DNA of 56,517 bases from SICV01 sp038045265 (GTDB taxonomy: Archaea > Nanobdellota > Nanobdellia > Pacearchaeales > GW2011-AR1), in NCBI GenBank assembly GCA_038045265.1, contig JBBSYL010000030.1:1-56517 (forward strand), given 5' to 3'. The notes beneath the pieces were generated by a model. The model was not told the DNA's origin. It saw nothing but the letters and a program-made list of their open reading frames with translations, and did no database searches. Position 1 is the first letter of the stretch, and every line of letters starts with the position of its first letter. A program made the translations under genes and the position numbers. This document shows positions 31,928 to 41,276 of the stretch, in pieces.

Positions 31928-32947
31928 TTAATTTATAAAAATACCCTCCCTGAAGAGTATAAACCCTATAGCAATAATTAAAATCTGAAAGATTACGATT
32001 GACAAAGTAACCTTTGGTTCTGTCGGCTTGATATTAAATTTTTTCATTAAAAGAATAGATAGATGTGAAAGGCCGTAAATCTTATCGTATTTCAAATCTA
32101 AAGAGCCATCTTTTAAAGGTTTTCCGAATGAGTGCTTTACAAATTTGCCTCTTGCCTTTAGAAAGAATTCAATAATGACTGGGATAAAAAAGAACATGGC
32201 TATTTTTTCGAAATTTCCTAAGATCGCTACAACTGCTATCAATGAACCGACTGCGTAGGTCATTACATCTCCAGGAAGGACTTTTGCAGGGAAAAGATTG
32301 TAAAACAAAAAGGCAAGAACAGAAAGTACCATGACGAGAGAAATTATAGAAAGCCACGGATTTCCAGTAAACCAAGAAACCAGCGAAAGTGCAGACAAAA
32401 TTAATACTCCAAGACTTCCTTCCAGACCGTTAAATCCTGCGAGAAAATTATAAGTTGCTGTTGCTCCAATAATTCCTATTGGAATAAATATTAGAGGATA
32501 AATTATTCCTATATCTACTTGTCCTATAATTGGAAGAGAGATTGCTGACTTTCCTGCGTTTATTACCATTAATGGAACGGCGGCGAATGCAAGCAAAATT
32601 ATTCTTGATCTCCTTGATAAACCTCCCTTTCTCCAGCCAAACAAATCATCAACCAATCCTATTACTGAGGCGATTATTACGACTGTGATTAAGGCAAGAA
32701 TTTCTATAAGAAAAGACGTTTCTTTTAAAATAAATACTCTAAATGCTATGTAAAACATTACTCCTGCTAGAAAACCTGCTAGGACGGCAATTCCTCCCGA
32801 GCCAGCCATAGTTGGTGCTTTAAGCTGATTCATATTCTCCCACATTAATCCAATCTGTTTTGCCTTTCTTATCCAATAGGGCATTAAAAGAAAAGTTGCG
32901 AGAAAAGCTACTAAGAGAATAACTAAGAGAATTATGTTTGTTATCAT
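31928..32947 (-). CDS. Polyprenyl-phosphate sugar-1-phosphate transferase (GPT/MraY family, AglH-like)
   Basis: A 339-residue protein with about 10 helices of the WecA/Alg7/MraY superfamily. Seen: LVDDLFGWRKGG near 100-111 (Mg-binding DD motif), NFLAGFNGLEGSLG near 167-180 and LPGDVMTYAVGS near 224-235. It would start the lipid-linked oligosaccharide by moving HexNAc-1-P to dolichyl phosphate. It overlaps aglB by 4 nt. Confidence 0.88.
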   Translation of the reverse strand: MITNIILLVILLVAFLATFLLMPYWIRKAKQIGLMWENMNQLKAPTMAGSGGIAVLAGFLAGVMFYIAFRVFILKETSFLIEILALITVVIIASVIGLVDDLFGWRKGGLSRRSRIILLAFAAVPLMVINAGKSAISLPIIGQVDIGIIYPLIFIPIGIIGATATYNFLAGFNGLEGSLGVLILSALSLVSWFTGNPWLSIISLVMVLSVLAFLFYNLFPAKVLPGDVMTYAVGSLIAVVAILGNFEKIAMFFFIPVIIEFFLKARGKFVKHSFGKPLKDGSLDLKYDKIYGLSHLSILLMKKFNIKPTEPKVTLSIVIFQILIIAIGFILFREGIFIN

Positions 32948-35664
32948 GATACTGCTGATATTTCCTCCGGGTAAAATGTATCTACATATTCCGGCTTGAA
33001 TTCTATATCTTTCGGATAATTAATTTCCCAGATTTTTATCGGGCCTCTGAATCCCTGATAATCTATAAAGTCTCCCTTAATTGCGTTTTGATTCTTTAAA
33101 TCTGCAACCAAGAAATTGTCTTCTCTGTGCACCAAATTAAATCCTTTGTCTTCTTCGCCGTAAAGATAAAGCCTTGCCAGTTGCGATTTTACTGTTCTCT
33201 TTGAAAGATAAAATATTGAGCCAAGAGGATCTACTGAAACTTTCTGGTTTTCCGAAGCAACTGTAGGAACTATGAAAATCCCTCCCTCTATTCCTGAATT
33301 GAAATCTCTGAATTCTGTGTCATAGCCATACCTTAAAGGTATGCTATACTGCTTGCCCTGCTGGTCTGCATAAACTGCAGTAGGATTTGTTAGGAGCTTG
33401 CCTGCACTATTGAATTCTGCATATACCCCTATGAGAGCTGCTTTCCCCTTAGGAAGGAATATCTTTGTTCCATTCACTTCATATATAATGTCATCATCCA
33501 AGCCATACCCATTACTTTGATAGACATAAATAAATCCTGATTTTGTCTCTCTCTGATTAGCTGGATCTTTTCTCAAGGAAGGAATGAAGCTTGATCTATC
33601 GTAATTTACATTACTGCCTATTGTTGAGAAGGCACCATATTTTCCTATGTCTGTAGAATCTATCAAAAAGTTAGTTGCGTTATGGGCGTATAGAAATTCC
33701 AAAGCTTTTCTGTTGTCTGCTCCTGTTAAAGCGTATCTACCCATCATATGATTCCAGTAAGACTGTGCGTTTCCTCCGTCAAGGATAGTTGCTCTTTCCC
33801 CAATGCTTTGAATCCAGTATCCATAATCCCACCAGTGGCCAAAGACTGCATTTTCTGATGTGCTTTCTCTTACCCATTGCATTGCCTTCTGCCATTGAAA
33901 AGTATATTCATAAGGAGCATAATTTGCGGCAACATTTGAGGTTTGTGCATAGAAGAAATATGCAGAATATGCTGAAGAAATTAGGATGATTATTGCAAAT
34001 ATCAGAGGAATAAATTTCTTTTCTTTCTCTTTGATTTCTAAAACTCTTAAAGAAAGACAGACCACAAAGCAGGAAGCTAGCACCGCAGCCGAGGGAACTA
34101 GAACTAAGACGAGTCTTATTGCTCCTCTAGCAGATATCAAAGAAAAAATGAAAAGCACCAAAAGAAGAATAGGAGCTATATTTATGGAGGCTATTTGTTC
34201 TCTTTCTGAATTGTATTTTTTGTAATAATAAAATCCCATAACAAGAATGAAAATTATAATACTTAGTGCATAAAATAGCGAGCTAATAGCGTTTGCCCCG
34301 TTGAACATGTTGCTTGAAGAATATCTGCTGAATACTACTCCTGAGATTAATAATGTATATGCTGAAACAAGAGAGATTTTTTCTTTCTTTCCGAATAAAG
34401 GCGAGACTATTAAATAAAATAAATATATCGAGCCTGCGAAGAACAGCCAGAAGAATGTTGGGAATCCTTTTATTATTGGACCGAACCCTGAAGACCACTC
34501 TGTGAAGAAAGGTTGCCTATTTTCTGCAACTGTCTGGATGAGCCTTGATTGAGCAGGCTCTAATAAGTTGGCGGCAATTATATGTATCTGCTGAGGTACA
34601 AAAGACGGACTTACAACTATTGAGCCGATAATCATGCCTAAAATCAAAGATATTATAACAGAAAGAATGGGCAGGGGGATTTTTTCTATAAACTTAATTC
34701 TTGAATTCAATATATAATTTTTAACTTTAGTTTCAGTAATTATTAAATGAACTATTATCACAAACAAGGTAAAATAAGCTAAGCCGGTTATGACTCCGAG
34801 CGTGACACCTGACAAAGTGTATCTTGAAGCGAATGGAGACATAAAAGCGAATGAAGAAATTGCCCAAACAGCATAAGTGTATGTTCTGTTTTTATCTACT
34901 CCTCCAAACAAGAAAGAGATAAGCACAGTCATTCCAATAGTTAAGAAAATGTATCCTACTCCTCCCCAAGTAAGACCCATGCCGGCTGTGGATATTCCCG
35001 CCAGAACAGAAAGCACCAATTTATTTCTAAGCCTTTCAGTCTTCCAAGCACATAAAAATAGATAGAAAGCAAGAAACATGAAAAAGAAAGCTAAACTTTC
35101 TTTTTCTGGAATGCCTGCAATTGTTCTTGGAAGAAAGTCTGGAAGAATTATAAGGAAAAACGAAGAAAGCAAGGCAATTATGTTTGCTTTTGTTTTTCCT
35201 AAAAAATCAAGAAAGACTTTTCTTACAAAAAAGAAGAAAGCAATTACAGTTAGAGCGAATATGAATACTGGAAATAGGACGGCTGATTGCGTTACAGACT
35301 CTGAACCGAAAATGACTGCAACTTTGTGAAACCAGGCAATCGAATAAGCAAGGAGTGGCAGTTCTGTATCTGTAGGATATCCTAAAGGCACGTATCTCAT
35401 TGTATCGACGGCGAATAAGGTTCCATGTTCTACAATATATTTCGCCCAACGAAGGAATAAAAATGGATCTAGGTCTGGGCCCAAAGTCCAGGTGCCTGTT
35501 GTAATATCTCTTAACTTATCAAGATTGAGTGAACGTATCCTGACTGCAAGAAAGACAAGAACTGCAAGAACAACATAAGTTATCCAATTATATTTTTCTT
35601 TGAAAAAAGAAAAAAGTGCATCTTTTCTTTTTTGAATCATCTCATTAGGGGGATACTCTTCCAT
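32944..35664 (-). CDS. aglB: Oligosaccharyltransferase AglB/STT3
   Basis: A 906-residue GT-C enzyme with about 13 membrane helices followed by a C-terminal extracellular domain. The first loop has LGPDLDPFLFLRWAKYIVEHG-type acidic residues near 62-66 for metal binding, and WWDYGYW, the catalytic and sequon-binding hallmark, lies near 608-615. It transfers the glycan en bloc to Asn in N-x-S/T sites of surface proteins. A TATA box 26 nt upstream makes it the first gene of a seven-gene operon. Confidence 0.95.
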   Translation of the reverse strand: MEEYPPNEMIQKRKDALFSFFKEKYNWITYVVLAVLVFLAVRIRSLNLDKLRDITTGTWTLGPDLDPFLFLRWAKYIVEHGTLFAVDTMRYVPLGYPTDTELPLLAYSIAWFHKVAVIFGSESVTQSAVLFPVFIFALTVIAFFFFVRKVFLDFLGKTKANIIALLSSFFLIILPDFLPRTIAGIPEKESLAFFFMFLAFYLFLCAWKTERLRNKLVLSVLAGISTAGMGLTWGGVGYIFLTIGMTVLISFLFGGVDKNRTYTYAVWAISSFAFMSPFASRYTLSGVTLGVITGLAYFTLFVIIVHLIITETKVKNYILNSRIKFIEKIPLPILSVIISLILGMIIGSIVVSPSFVPQQIHIIAANLLEPAQSRLIQTVAENRQPFFTEWSSGFGPIIKGFPTFFWLFFAGSIYLFYLIVSPLFGKKEKISLVSAYTLLISGVVFSRYSSSNMFNGANAISSLFYALSIIIFILVMGFYYYKKYNSEREQIASINIAPILLLVLFIFSLISARGAIRLVLVLVPSAAVLASCFVVCLSLRVLEIKEKEKKFIPLIFAIIILISSAYSAYFFYAQTSNVAANYAPYEYTFQWQKAMQWVRESTSENAVFGHWWDYGYWIQSIGERATILDGGNAQSYWNHMMGRYALTGADNRKALEFLYAHNATNFLIDSTDIGKYGAFSTIGSNVNYDRSSFIPSLRKDPANQRETKSGFIYVYQSNGYGLDDDIIYEVNGTKIFLPKGKAALIGVYAEFNSAGKLLTNPTAVYADQQGKQYSIPLRYGYDTEFRDFNSGIEGGIFIVPTVASENQKVSVDPLGSIFYLSKRTVKSQLARLYLYGEEDKGFNLVHREDNFLVADLKNQNAIKGDFIDYQGFRGPIKIWEINYPKDIEFKPEYVDTFYPEEISAVS

Positions 35665-35684
35665 TATTTAGAGTATAAAACGAA

Positions 35685-35696
35685 CCTATATAAATC
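35685..35696 (-). promoter_or_regulatory. TATA box of the aglB operon
   Basis: GATTTATATAGG on the minus strand is centred about 26 nt before the start at 35664. Confidence 0.6.
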
Positions 35697-35772
35697 TTCA
35701 GAAAATTGATTTTTGGTGTCTAATAAGAAACATAATGAATGATAAAATAATCTATATTTTGATTTTAACTAC

Positions 35773-36630
35773 TTAAAACAAAACTGGTGTGATGAAAACT
35801 TCTATTATTGCGGCTATGAAAAGAATTACAAGACCTGCTATGATTAAATTCATTGAATCATGCAAGACTTCCCAGAATTTTTCTGTTCCGACTTCCCTTC
35901 TTAATACTGAAACAGAAATTATTCCTCCAGCTAGGGCAATTATGAAATAGGCTGCTATTTCTGGAAGGCCATGAATCATATATCTTGCTAATCCTAAAGG
36001 CAAGGCAGAGAGCTGAGATTTGGTGTAAATTCCTATTGCTGCGGCAATAACGCTTGCGTTCCAGGCAAGAATGAAAATAAATCCTGCTCCGAAAATGAGG
36101 GAAAAGACAAGAGTGAAGATTGAAACATATAAATTATTTGTAAATATCATAAAAAGTCTTTCAGCGCTTGTTGCTGAAGCAGTTGCAATCAGAGAATCTT
36201 TAATTCCATATTGCTGAACACATTCATTAAAGCTTGAAGGCCTATTTATCAAGCAATAGGTTTCTATTTGCGCTGTAAAGCTTTGTGTTGAAGAAAGAAT
36301 TGCATACCAAAATGAGAATGCCACTACGAAACCTATGAATAGATACATAAAAGCGTAAATCGCTTTTTTATGGGCCACTAGTAATGAAAGTGCCCCCGAC
36401 GTGGGGCCAATTCTTTCCTCTTCAAGTCTTGTAGTATAATAAATGAAGGGTATTGAAAACATTACTGTAAAAGTAACTACAAGAATTCCGGAGTATCTTG
36501 AGAGAACTGCGTCCTGTGCAAATACCCATTCAGTAAGGAGAATTGAAAGACTTGCATAGAAAGCACCTACAAAAAACAATTTCCAAGGAGATTCCTCCGC
36601 CTTTTTTGGATTAATTAACATTTCTAACAT
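35773..36630 (-). CDS. SpoIIM-like (stage II sporulation M family) membrane protein
   Basis: A 285-residue protein with about six helices and the SpoIIM/DUF95 hallmarks: NNLYVSIFTLVFSLIFGAGF near 165-184 and MIHGLPEIAAYFIIALAGG near 222-240. Archaeal members have no link with sporulation and their role is unsettled, perhaps in membrane remodelling. It is the last gene of a five-gene operon that begins at the RNase J gene. Confidence 0.85.
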   Translation of the reverse strand: MLEMLINPKKAEESPWKLFFVGAFYASLSILLTEWVFAQDAVLSRYSGILVVTFTVMFSIPFIYYTTRLEEERIGPTSGALSLLVAHKKAIYAFMYLFIGFVVAFSFWYAILSSTQSFTAQIETYCLINRPSSFNECVQQYGIKDSLIATASATSAERLFMIFTNNLYVSIFTLVFSLIFGAGFIFILAWNASVIAAAIGIYTKSQLSALPLGLARYMIHGLPEIAAYFIIALAGGIISVSVLRREVGTEKFWEVLHDSMNLIIAGLVILFIAAIIEVFITPVLF

Positions 36631-36660
36631 AATATCACTTCTCTTAGAAACTGGAGATTA

Positions 36661-37050
36661 TTACTCTTTATATTCTTTTTCCAGAGAATCTACTAGTTCC
36701 TGCAAGGCAGAAGAACTTGATTCAAGTCTGCTTATTATGTATTCTCTTGACTCATTTAATCCTCTTACCTGTGCTTCAATTACCTTAACTAGCTGTTCGG
36801 GGGTTTTCTTTACCACTACGCCTGCACCCACTTCAACGAATAATTCTTTTTCAGAAATCTGCGCTGGAACATAAACCCCTTTTCCCAGGGAAGTAAGTAC
36901 TGAATTTGAGTTTGAATTATTGAATTGCAATATTTCCTGGCCGAACTTTGATAATTCTGTAAGCTGAGTATCTACAAATTTAAGATGGTTTTCCATTTCG
37001 TGAATTTGCTTTTCTAAATCTGCTGCTTGTAATATTAAGTTATTGTCCAT
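36661..37050 (-). CDS. pfdA: Prefoldin subunit alpha
   Basis: A 129-residue protein with the prefoldin alpha plan: an N-terminal coiled coil (about 5-50), a central beta region with SLGKGVYVPAQISEKELFVE and GAGVVVKKTPEQ, and a C-terminal coiled coil (about 85-127). It assembles with the beta subunit (encoded at 55435-55773) into a hexameric chaperone for unfolded proteins. Confidence 0.92.
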   Translation of the reverse strand: MDNNLILQAADLEKQIHEMENHLKFVDTQLTELSKFGQEILQFNNSNSNSVLTSLGKGVYVPAQISEKELFVEVGAGVVVKKTPEQLVKVIEAQVRGLNESREYIISRLESSSSALQELVDSLEKEYKE

Positions 37051-37080
37051 AGTATGAAGGATAAAAGTAGAGTTTTAAAT

Positions 37081-37620
37081 TTAATGTTTTTCAATTTTCC
37101 AAACTTCTAATTGCTCCATAAATAAATTCTGTTTTGATAAAACTGAATGATTCATATTATTATCTTTTAGAATTTTTAGTATTCTTTTCTTGGGAGTTAA
37201 AGAGGATAGAACAATTAATATGATTCCTTGCTTGTTTAAATGATTTTTTGCTTGTTTTAGAAATTTTACTAATATCTCATCTCCTTTTTTTCCTCCTGAA
37301 GTTATTAATGCTGATTCAGAATCTTCCCTTTTATCTTCTGGAAGGTAGGGTGGATTAAAAACTATTAAATCAAACTTATCTTTTATTTTTGAAAATAGAT
37401 TTGATTTTTTTATTTTCAATCTTTTATCTTTGATTTTTTTTAATCTTTTTATGGCTTCTTCATTTACGTCTGAAGCGAGGACAAATTTTGCCCCTGCTGA
37501 CAATGAAGAGAGGGCTTGAATACCTGATCCAGAGCCCATGTCAAGAACAGATTTGTCTTTTGAAAATAATTGGACTTGTTTCTGAAGAAGAAATGAGTCC
37601 TCTGATGGAGAGTATATCAT
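37081..37620 (-). CDS. HemK2-like protein (release factor) methyltransferase
   Basis: A 179-residue methyltransferase with VLDMGSGSGIQAL (motif I, residues 25-37), ASDVNEEA and FNPPYLPEDKR, the NPPY motif for glutamine N-methylation near 88. It lacks the N-terminal domain of bacterial PrmC, as in archaeal and eukaryotic HemK2/N6AMT1, which methylate the GGQ motif of the release factor with a Trm112 partner. It starts 1 nt after the preceding gene's stop. Confidence 0.85.
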   Translation of the reverse strand: MIYSPSEDSFLLQKQVQLFSKDKSVLDMGSGSGIQALSSLSAGAKFVLASDVNEEAIKRLKKIKDKRLKIKKSNLFSKIKDKFDLIVFNPPYLPEDKREDSESALITSGGKKGDEILVKFLKQAKNHLNKQGIILIVLSSLTPKKRILKILKDNNMNHSVLSKQNLFMEQLEVWKIEKH

Positions 37621-37621
37621 T

Positions 37622-38044
37622 TTATTTAAATAGTGTATTCAGAATTTGATCTGAAAAAATTATTGTAATAATAAGAATACCAAGAAGAATCACTAGTGTT
37701 GAAATTAAAGCTATCCCTATTCCTTTTCCAATACCTCTCCCTTTATTTTGAATTGCTTGTGATTGACTTACTGAAAGATTTTGATTTTTTGGTTCAAAAA
37801 AGGGTAGGGGGCTATCAGATGGTGTGCTTGGCTGGATATCATTCTGCTGAACCTCTTCTTGAGAGAATGAAGCTGAGGAAAAGGGCTTTGAAACCATCAT
37901 TGAAGAACCTGATGTAAAATAGGATGCTGCTTCTCTTACATCTGAAGCGTTGTAACCTGCATTAATAAAAGAACGCGCGGCTTTTTCTAGATTTTCTCCG
38001 TGCTCGATTGCATTTTTCAATGCAGTTAAAATATCATTGTTCAT
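37622..38044 (-). CDS. Hypothetical protein with C-terminal membrane anchor
   Basis: A 140-residue protein. Residues 1-45 are helical (a UBA-like SFINAGYNASDVREAA), the middle is a Ser/Gln/Pro-rich linker, and one hydrophobic helix at 108-132 gives a tail anchor. It overlaps the RNase J gene by 4 nt. No known function. Confidence 0.7.
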   Translation of the reverse strand: MNNDILTALKNAIEHGENLEKAARSFINAGYNASDVREAASYFTSGSSMMVSKPFSSASFSQEEVQQNDIQPSTPSDSPLPFFEPKNQNLSVSQSQAIQNKGRGIGKGIGIALISTLVILLGILIITIIFSDQILNTLFK

Positions 38045-39375
38045 ATTACTATTACCTGACTGTTTGCAATCATGTGGACTGTCTTATCACGCTTATAACC
38101 CATCTCTTGTGCGAGTTCGCAACCTGCAGATCTCTTTTCAGCTTCCCCATGAGAGGGAATAACGTGCTTAGGTTTTACAAGTTTTATTAAGTCTCTTAAA
38201 TCTTCTCTACCTCCATGTCCGCTAACATGCACGTTATCAAATATTCTGACTTGCTTTTTTTTCAGTCTTACTTCAAGTTCTCTCCTTGATTCTATGTTCA
38301 CAGGGGTTGGAATTGTTTTTGAAGAAAAAATTACATGATCCTCTTTTTCCAATGTTAAGGGAATTTGATTCCTTGACATTCTGTCCAAAATAGAGCCAGG
38401 TTCTCCTTGATGGCCTGTACAGACAATAAGATAATCTTTTTTATTTTTGTTTATTCTTTTCAAAACTCTTTCCATATGTTTTCTGTAAGTTATAATTTGT
38501 ATATCTTTCTTAAAAGGAGCCAGGCCTACATTTTCAGCAGCAGTTACATATTTGTTGAGAGATCTACCAAGAAATATAACTTTTCTATTTATTCTCTTTC
38601 CTAACTCTGCAATAGTTTTTAACCTTGCTATATGGGAAGAAAAAGTAGTTATTATCATACCATGATTTGAATGATCTGTTGTAAAAAATACATCTTCAAG
38701 CAGACCCTTGGCTATTTTTTCTGAGGGGGTTTTTCTGTCATCTGGTGCATAAAGACAATCCACTATTAGTGCAGAAACTCCTGCTTTTGCAAGCTCTTTC
38801 AGCCTATGATAATTTGGTTTTTCACCAAATACTGGGGAGTTATCGAGCTTGTAGTCATTGCCGTATAAAACTATTCCCTCTGGAGTATGAACTGCAATTA
38901 TACTTGATTGTATTGTAGAGTGCGTCATATTGATAAATTCAACTTTATAGCTTCCAGACTTTCCCTTTATTGTATAAGAAGCATTAAGTTGGATAGGGAT
39001 TATTCTGTTGTGAATTGATTGATTTGAATCTTTCATTAATACTTGCAACACAGACATTGTGAATGGAGTTCCTAGAACTGGCGCCTTATATCTTGGAGCG
39101 ATGTAAGGAATTCCTCCAACATGATCTAAATGTGCATGAGAGACAAGAATTGCTCTTACTTTATCCTTCAAGTTATGCTTTTCTAGATAAACGTCATCCG
39201 GCAATGCTCCTAAAGAACGCATGCCCTTTTCTGTAGGTATTTTTTCCTTTTCCTGAACGCCTACAATTGCTGGCAAAAAGAGACCTGCATCAAATAGTAT
39301 AACATCTTCGCCTATTTCAAGGGCAGTCATGTTCTTACCTACCTCGTCATAACCTCCTATTGCATGTATCTTCAT
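38041..39375 (-). CDS. RNase J-like beta-CASP ribonuclease
   Basis: A metallo-beta-lactamase/beta-CASP nuclease of 444 residues from ATG 39375. It has MKIHAIGGYDEVGKNMTALE at the start, the zinc motif HAHLDHVGG (H80, H82, D84, H85), and VSGHGGREDL plus IPSHGEAEKR near the end. The family degrades or matures RNA, often 5' to 3'. The start is moved 31 codons inside the longest ORF, because homology begins there and a TATTTAAAC box lies about 25 nt upstream. It heads a five-gene operon. Confidence 0.88.
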   Translation of the reverse strand: MKIHAIGGYDEVGKNMTALEIGEDVILFDAGLFLPAIVGVQEKEKIPTEKGMRSLGALPDDVYLEKHNLKDKVRAILVSHAHLDHVGGIPYIAPRYKAPVLGTPFTMSVLQVLMKDSNQSIHNRIIPIQLNASYTIKGKSGSYKVEFINMTHSTIQSSIIAVHTPEGIVLYGNDYKLDNSPVFGEKPNYHRLKELAKAGVSALIVDCLYAPDDRKTPSEKIAKGLLEDVFFTTDHSNHGMIITTFSSHIARLKTIAELGKRINRKVIFLGRSLNKYVTAAENVGLAPFKKDIQIITYRKHMERVLKRINKNKKDYLIVCTGHQGEPGSILDRMSRNQIPLTLEKEDHVIFSSKTIPTPVNIESRRELEVRLKKKQVRIFDNVHVSGHGGREDLRDLIKLVKPKHVIPSHGEAEKRSAGCELAQEMGYKRDKTVHMIANSQVIVI

Positions 39376-39449
39376 TGATATAAATGATTGGGATTGTTTA
39401 AATAAGTTTACTTCACAAAATATAAATAAGCCTGTTCCTGAATTGATTG

Positions 39450-40304
39450 ATGAAAAAGCACCATACAACTCTTTATTGGTTGGTATTCTTCTTACTTGTA
39501 TTGCAAGTGCTGTCTTTTGTTTTCATGGGCAGTAAACTTGCGCTCATAAATGGAGAGATAGAAAACACTAACAATGCACTTGAGCAGAATTCAAAGATTT
39601 TTGCAGAAACTTTGCAAGCGGTAGAGGCAAAAAATCAGAAAAATTTTGATGAGATTACAAATGTGCTATCTGATCAGCAGAAAGCACAGACAAATTTCCA
39701 AGAAGAACTGGCTTTAGTTAAATCAACATCTGGAGATTTTTCAGGAGTTGTTGAAAATGCTGTAAAAAGTGTGGTTAGTATAAGCACTGACAAAAGCCAG
39801 GGTTCAGGGTTTTTCATTGGAGAGAATGGATATATAGTTACTAATTACCACGTGATAGAAGGAGCGACAAAGGCAGGAGTAGTTACATACGATAATAAAC
39901 TCTGGGCAGTAAAAATTATTGGTGTTGATAAATTTAGAGATATTGCTTTGTTAAAGATAGAAAATAACGGCTATTCTGCCTTAGATCTTGCTGATTCTAA
40001 TGATTTGCAGGTAGGGAATAAAGTTATTGCGATAGGAAATCCTCTGGGTTTAGCTTTCAGCGTTACTGAAGGAATAATTTCTGCTGTTGATAGAACTGGA
40101 CCAAATGGGCTTGATGCTTATGTGCAAACAGACGTTTCTCTAAATCCTGGAAATTCAGGAGGGCCTCTAATAGATATTTCTGGAGAAGTTGTCGGAGTCA
40201 ATAATTTTAAAGTCGGAGACGCTGAAAGCTTAGGATTCGCATTAGAAAGCGACCAAGTCAAGCTATCGGTTAATTTAATAGCTAATCAAACTTTGGTAAA
40301 TTAA
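39450..40304 (+). CDS. HtrA/DegP-like serine protease, membrane-anchored, no PDZ domain
   Basis: A 284-residue trypsin-like protease. One helix at 8-26 anchors it facing outside, a coiled coil follows (about 30-90), then the protease domain with H134 in TNYHVIEG, D164 in FRDIALLKI and S236 in NPGNSGGP. All three catalytic residues are present. It ends soon after the protease fold, so the PDZ domains usual in HtrA are missing. A TATA box lies 26 nt before ATG 39450. It probably degrades misfolded cell-surface proteins. Confidence 0.88.
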   Translation: MKKHHTTLYWLVFFLLVLQVLSFVFMGSKLALINGEIENTNNALEQNSKIFAETLQAVEAKNQKNFDEITNVLSDQQKAQTNFQEELALVKSTSGDFSGVVENAVKSVVSISTDKSQGSGFFIGENGYIVTNYHVIEGATKAGVVTYDNKLWAVKIIGVDKFRDIALLKIENNGYSALDLADSNDLQVGNKVIAIGNPLGLAFSVTEGIISAVDRTGPNGLDAYVQTDVSLNPGNSGGPLIDISGEVVGVNNFKVGDAESLGFALESDQVKLSVNLIANQTLVN

Positions 40305-40305
40305 G

Positions 40306-40587
40306 ATGGCATTGAAACAAAAACCTTCAAATAAAGTGCATAGAAGGTATCTTCTTATTGTTGAGGGAACAAAGAAAGAGATAGAAGAAACAGTATTAGA
40401 TTATGTTGGGATTTTAGGTTGGGCGAAATGCAAACCTGTTTTTGTTGAAGATAAGAGAATAAAAAAAGGAATTGTGTTGAGTATTGAAAGAAAATCATTG
40501 GAAGATATAAGGGCAAGTTTTGAACTTTCCAATAAAAATATGAAGATTGTAAAAGTAAGCGGAACTATAGAGGGATTGAGTAAATAG
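40306..40587 (+). CDS. rnp2: RNase P protein component 2 (Pop5-like)
   Basis: A 93-residue protein. The end, SLEDIRASFELSN followed by VKVSGTIEGLSK, matches the Pop5/Rpp14 family (E-x-R-A-S and V-SGTI-x-G). The start RRYLLIVEGTKKEI fits its first strand. Pop5 pairs with Rpp30 to activate the RNase P RNA. It begins 1 nt after the HtrA-like gene. Confidence 0.8.
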   Translation: MALKQKPSNKVHRRYLLIVEGTKKEIEETVLDYVGILGWAKCKPVFVEDKRIKKGIVLSIERKSLEDIRASFELSNKNMKIVKVSGTIEGLSK

Positions 40588-40971
40588 TTATTTTACAAAT
40601 TCCACATTTTCCATATCTTTAAATTCTCTATCGCCTGTAAGAAATTTTATCCCTAATTTTTTGGCCATAATATAACCGATACAATCTGGATAGGAAAAAT
40701 TCTTGCTTTTATGATTGAACTTGAAATAACTTGCTTCAAGAGTGGCCTCTTTTATAATTGGAGTAAGTTCAACTTTTAATTTATCAATCCAAAAATCTGC
40801 TGTTTGTTTATTATGCACTTTTAAGAAATAAAAATAAACTTCTCCAAGACAAAGGGCGTTTGTAATAATTGGAATATCTTTAATTTTCTCATAATTCGGG
40901 GATTGATTTATAACCTCTATAATAGCATAACTATCAAAAAAATATTTATCTTTTAATTCCGTAAAGTTCAT
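40588..40971 (-). CDS. PIN-domain toxin (VapC-like)
   Basis: A 127-residue PIN nuclease homologue. Acidic positions are seen in FFDSYAIIEVI, ALCLGEVYFY, YPDCIGYIMAKKLG and LTGDREFKDM. It would cut a specific RNA. The upstream AbrB-type gene overlaps it by 26 nt, a usual sign of a co-translated toxin-antitoxin pair. Its stop abuts the convergent Pop5 gene. Confidence 0.82.
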   Translation of the reverse strand: MNFTELKDKYFFDSYAIIEVINQSPNYEKIKDIPIITNALCLGEVYFYFLKVHNKQTADFWIDKLKVELTPIIKEATLEASYFKFNHKSKNFSYPDCIGYIMAKKLGIKFLTGDREFKDMENVEFVK

Positions 40972-41191
40972 AGTCCATCTCCTTCATTATTTCTTCTGTA
41001 GATTTTTTTGATTTTAAAGGATATTTTTTTGCTAGCTCCATTAATTCCCCGACTGTAAGAGTTTTATGGGGCTTTACAGATATTACTACCTCAGAATTTT
41101 CTTTTAATTTTTGTTCATTTACAATTTTTATTGGAAGTAAAACTCCGTACGAATTGCCCCATTTCTTTAGCTTGGTTACTACTTCATCCAT
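40946..41191 (-). CDS. AbrB/MazE-like antitoxin
   Basis: An 81-residue antitoxin beginning MDEVVTKLKKWGNSYGVLLP, a SpoVT/AbrB domain; the C-terminal part, MELAKKYPLKSKKSTEEIMK, would bind the PIN toxin. ATG 41191 is preferred over the earlier ATG at 41212, because a TATA element lies about 25-28 nt before it and tandem operator repeats fill the space between. Confidence 0.8.
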   Translation of the reverse strand: MDEVVTKLKKWGNSYGVLLPIKIVNEQKLKENSEVVISVKPHKTLTVGELMELAKKYPLKSKKSTEEIMKEMDYELYGIKR

Positions 41192-41211
41192 TGTATAAAC
41201 ATGTATAAACA
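41192..41211. promoter_or_regulatory. Tandem operator repeats of the AbrB/PIN module
   Basis: TGTATAAACA occurs twice head-to-tail with exactly one helical turn (10 bp) between copies. The pair lies between the AT-rich TATA region (about 41214-41224) and the antitoxin start, so two AbrB dimers could bind side by side. Confidence 0.55.
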
Positions 41212-41276
41212 TTAGTATATATATTTTTGCTTTTTCTTATAGATAATAATAAAAAGACTATTACGTTAATCTAGCA

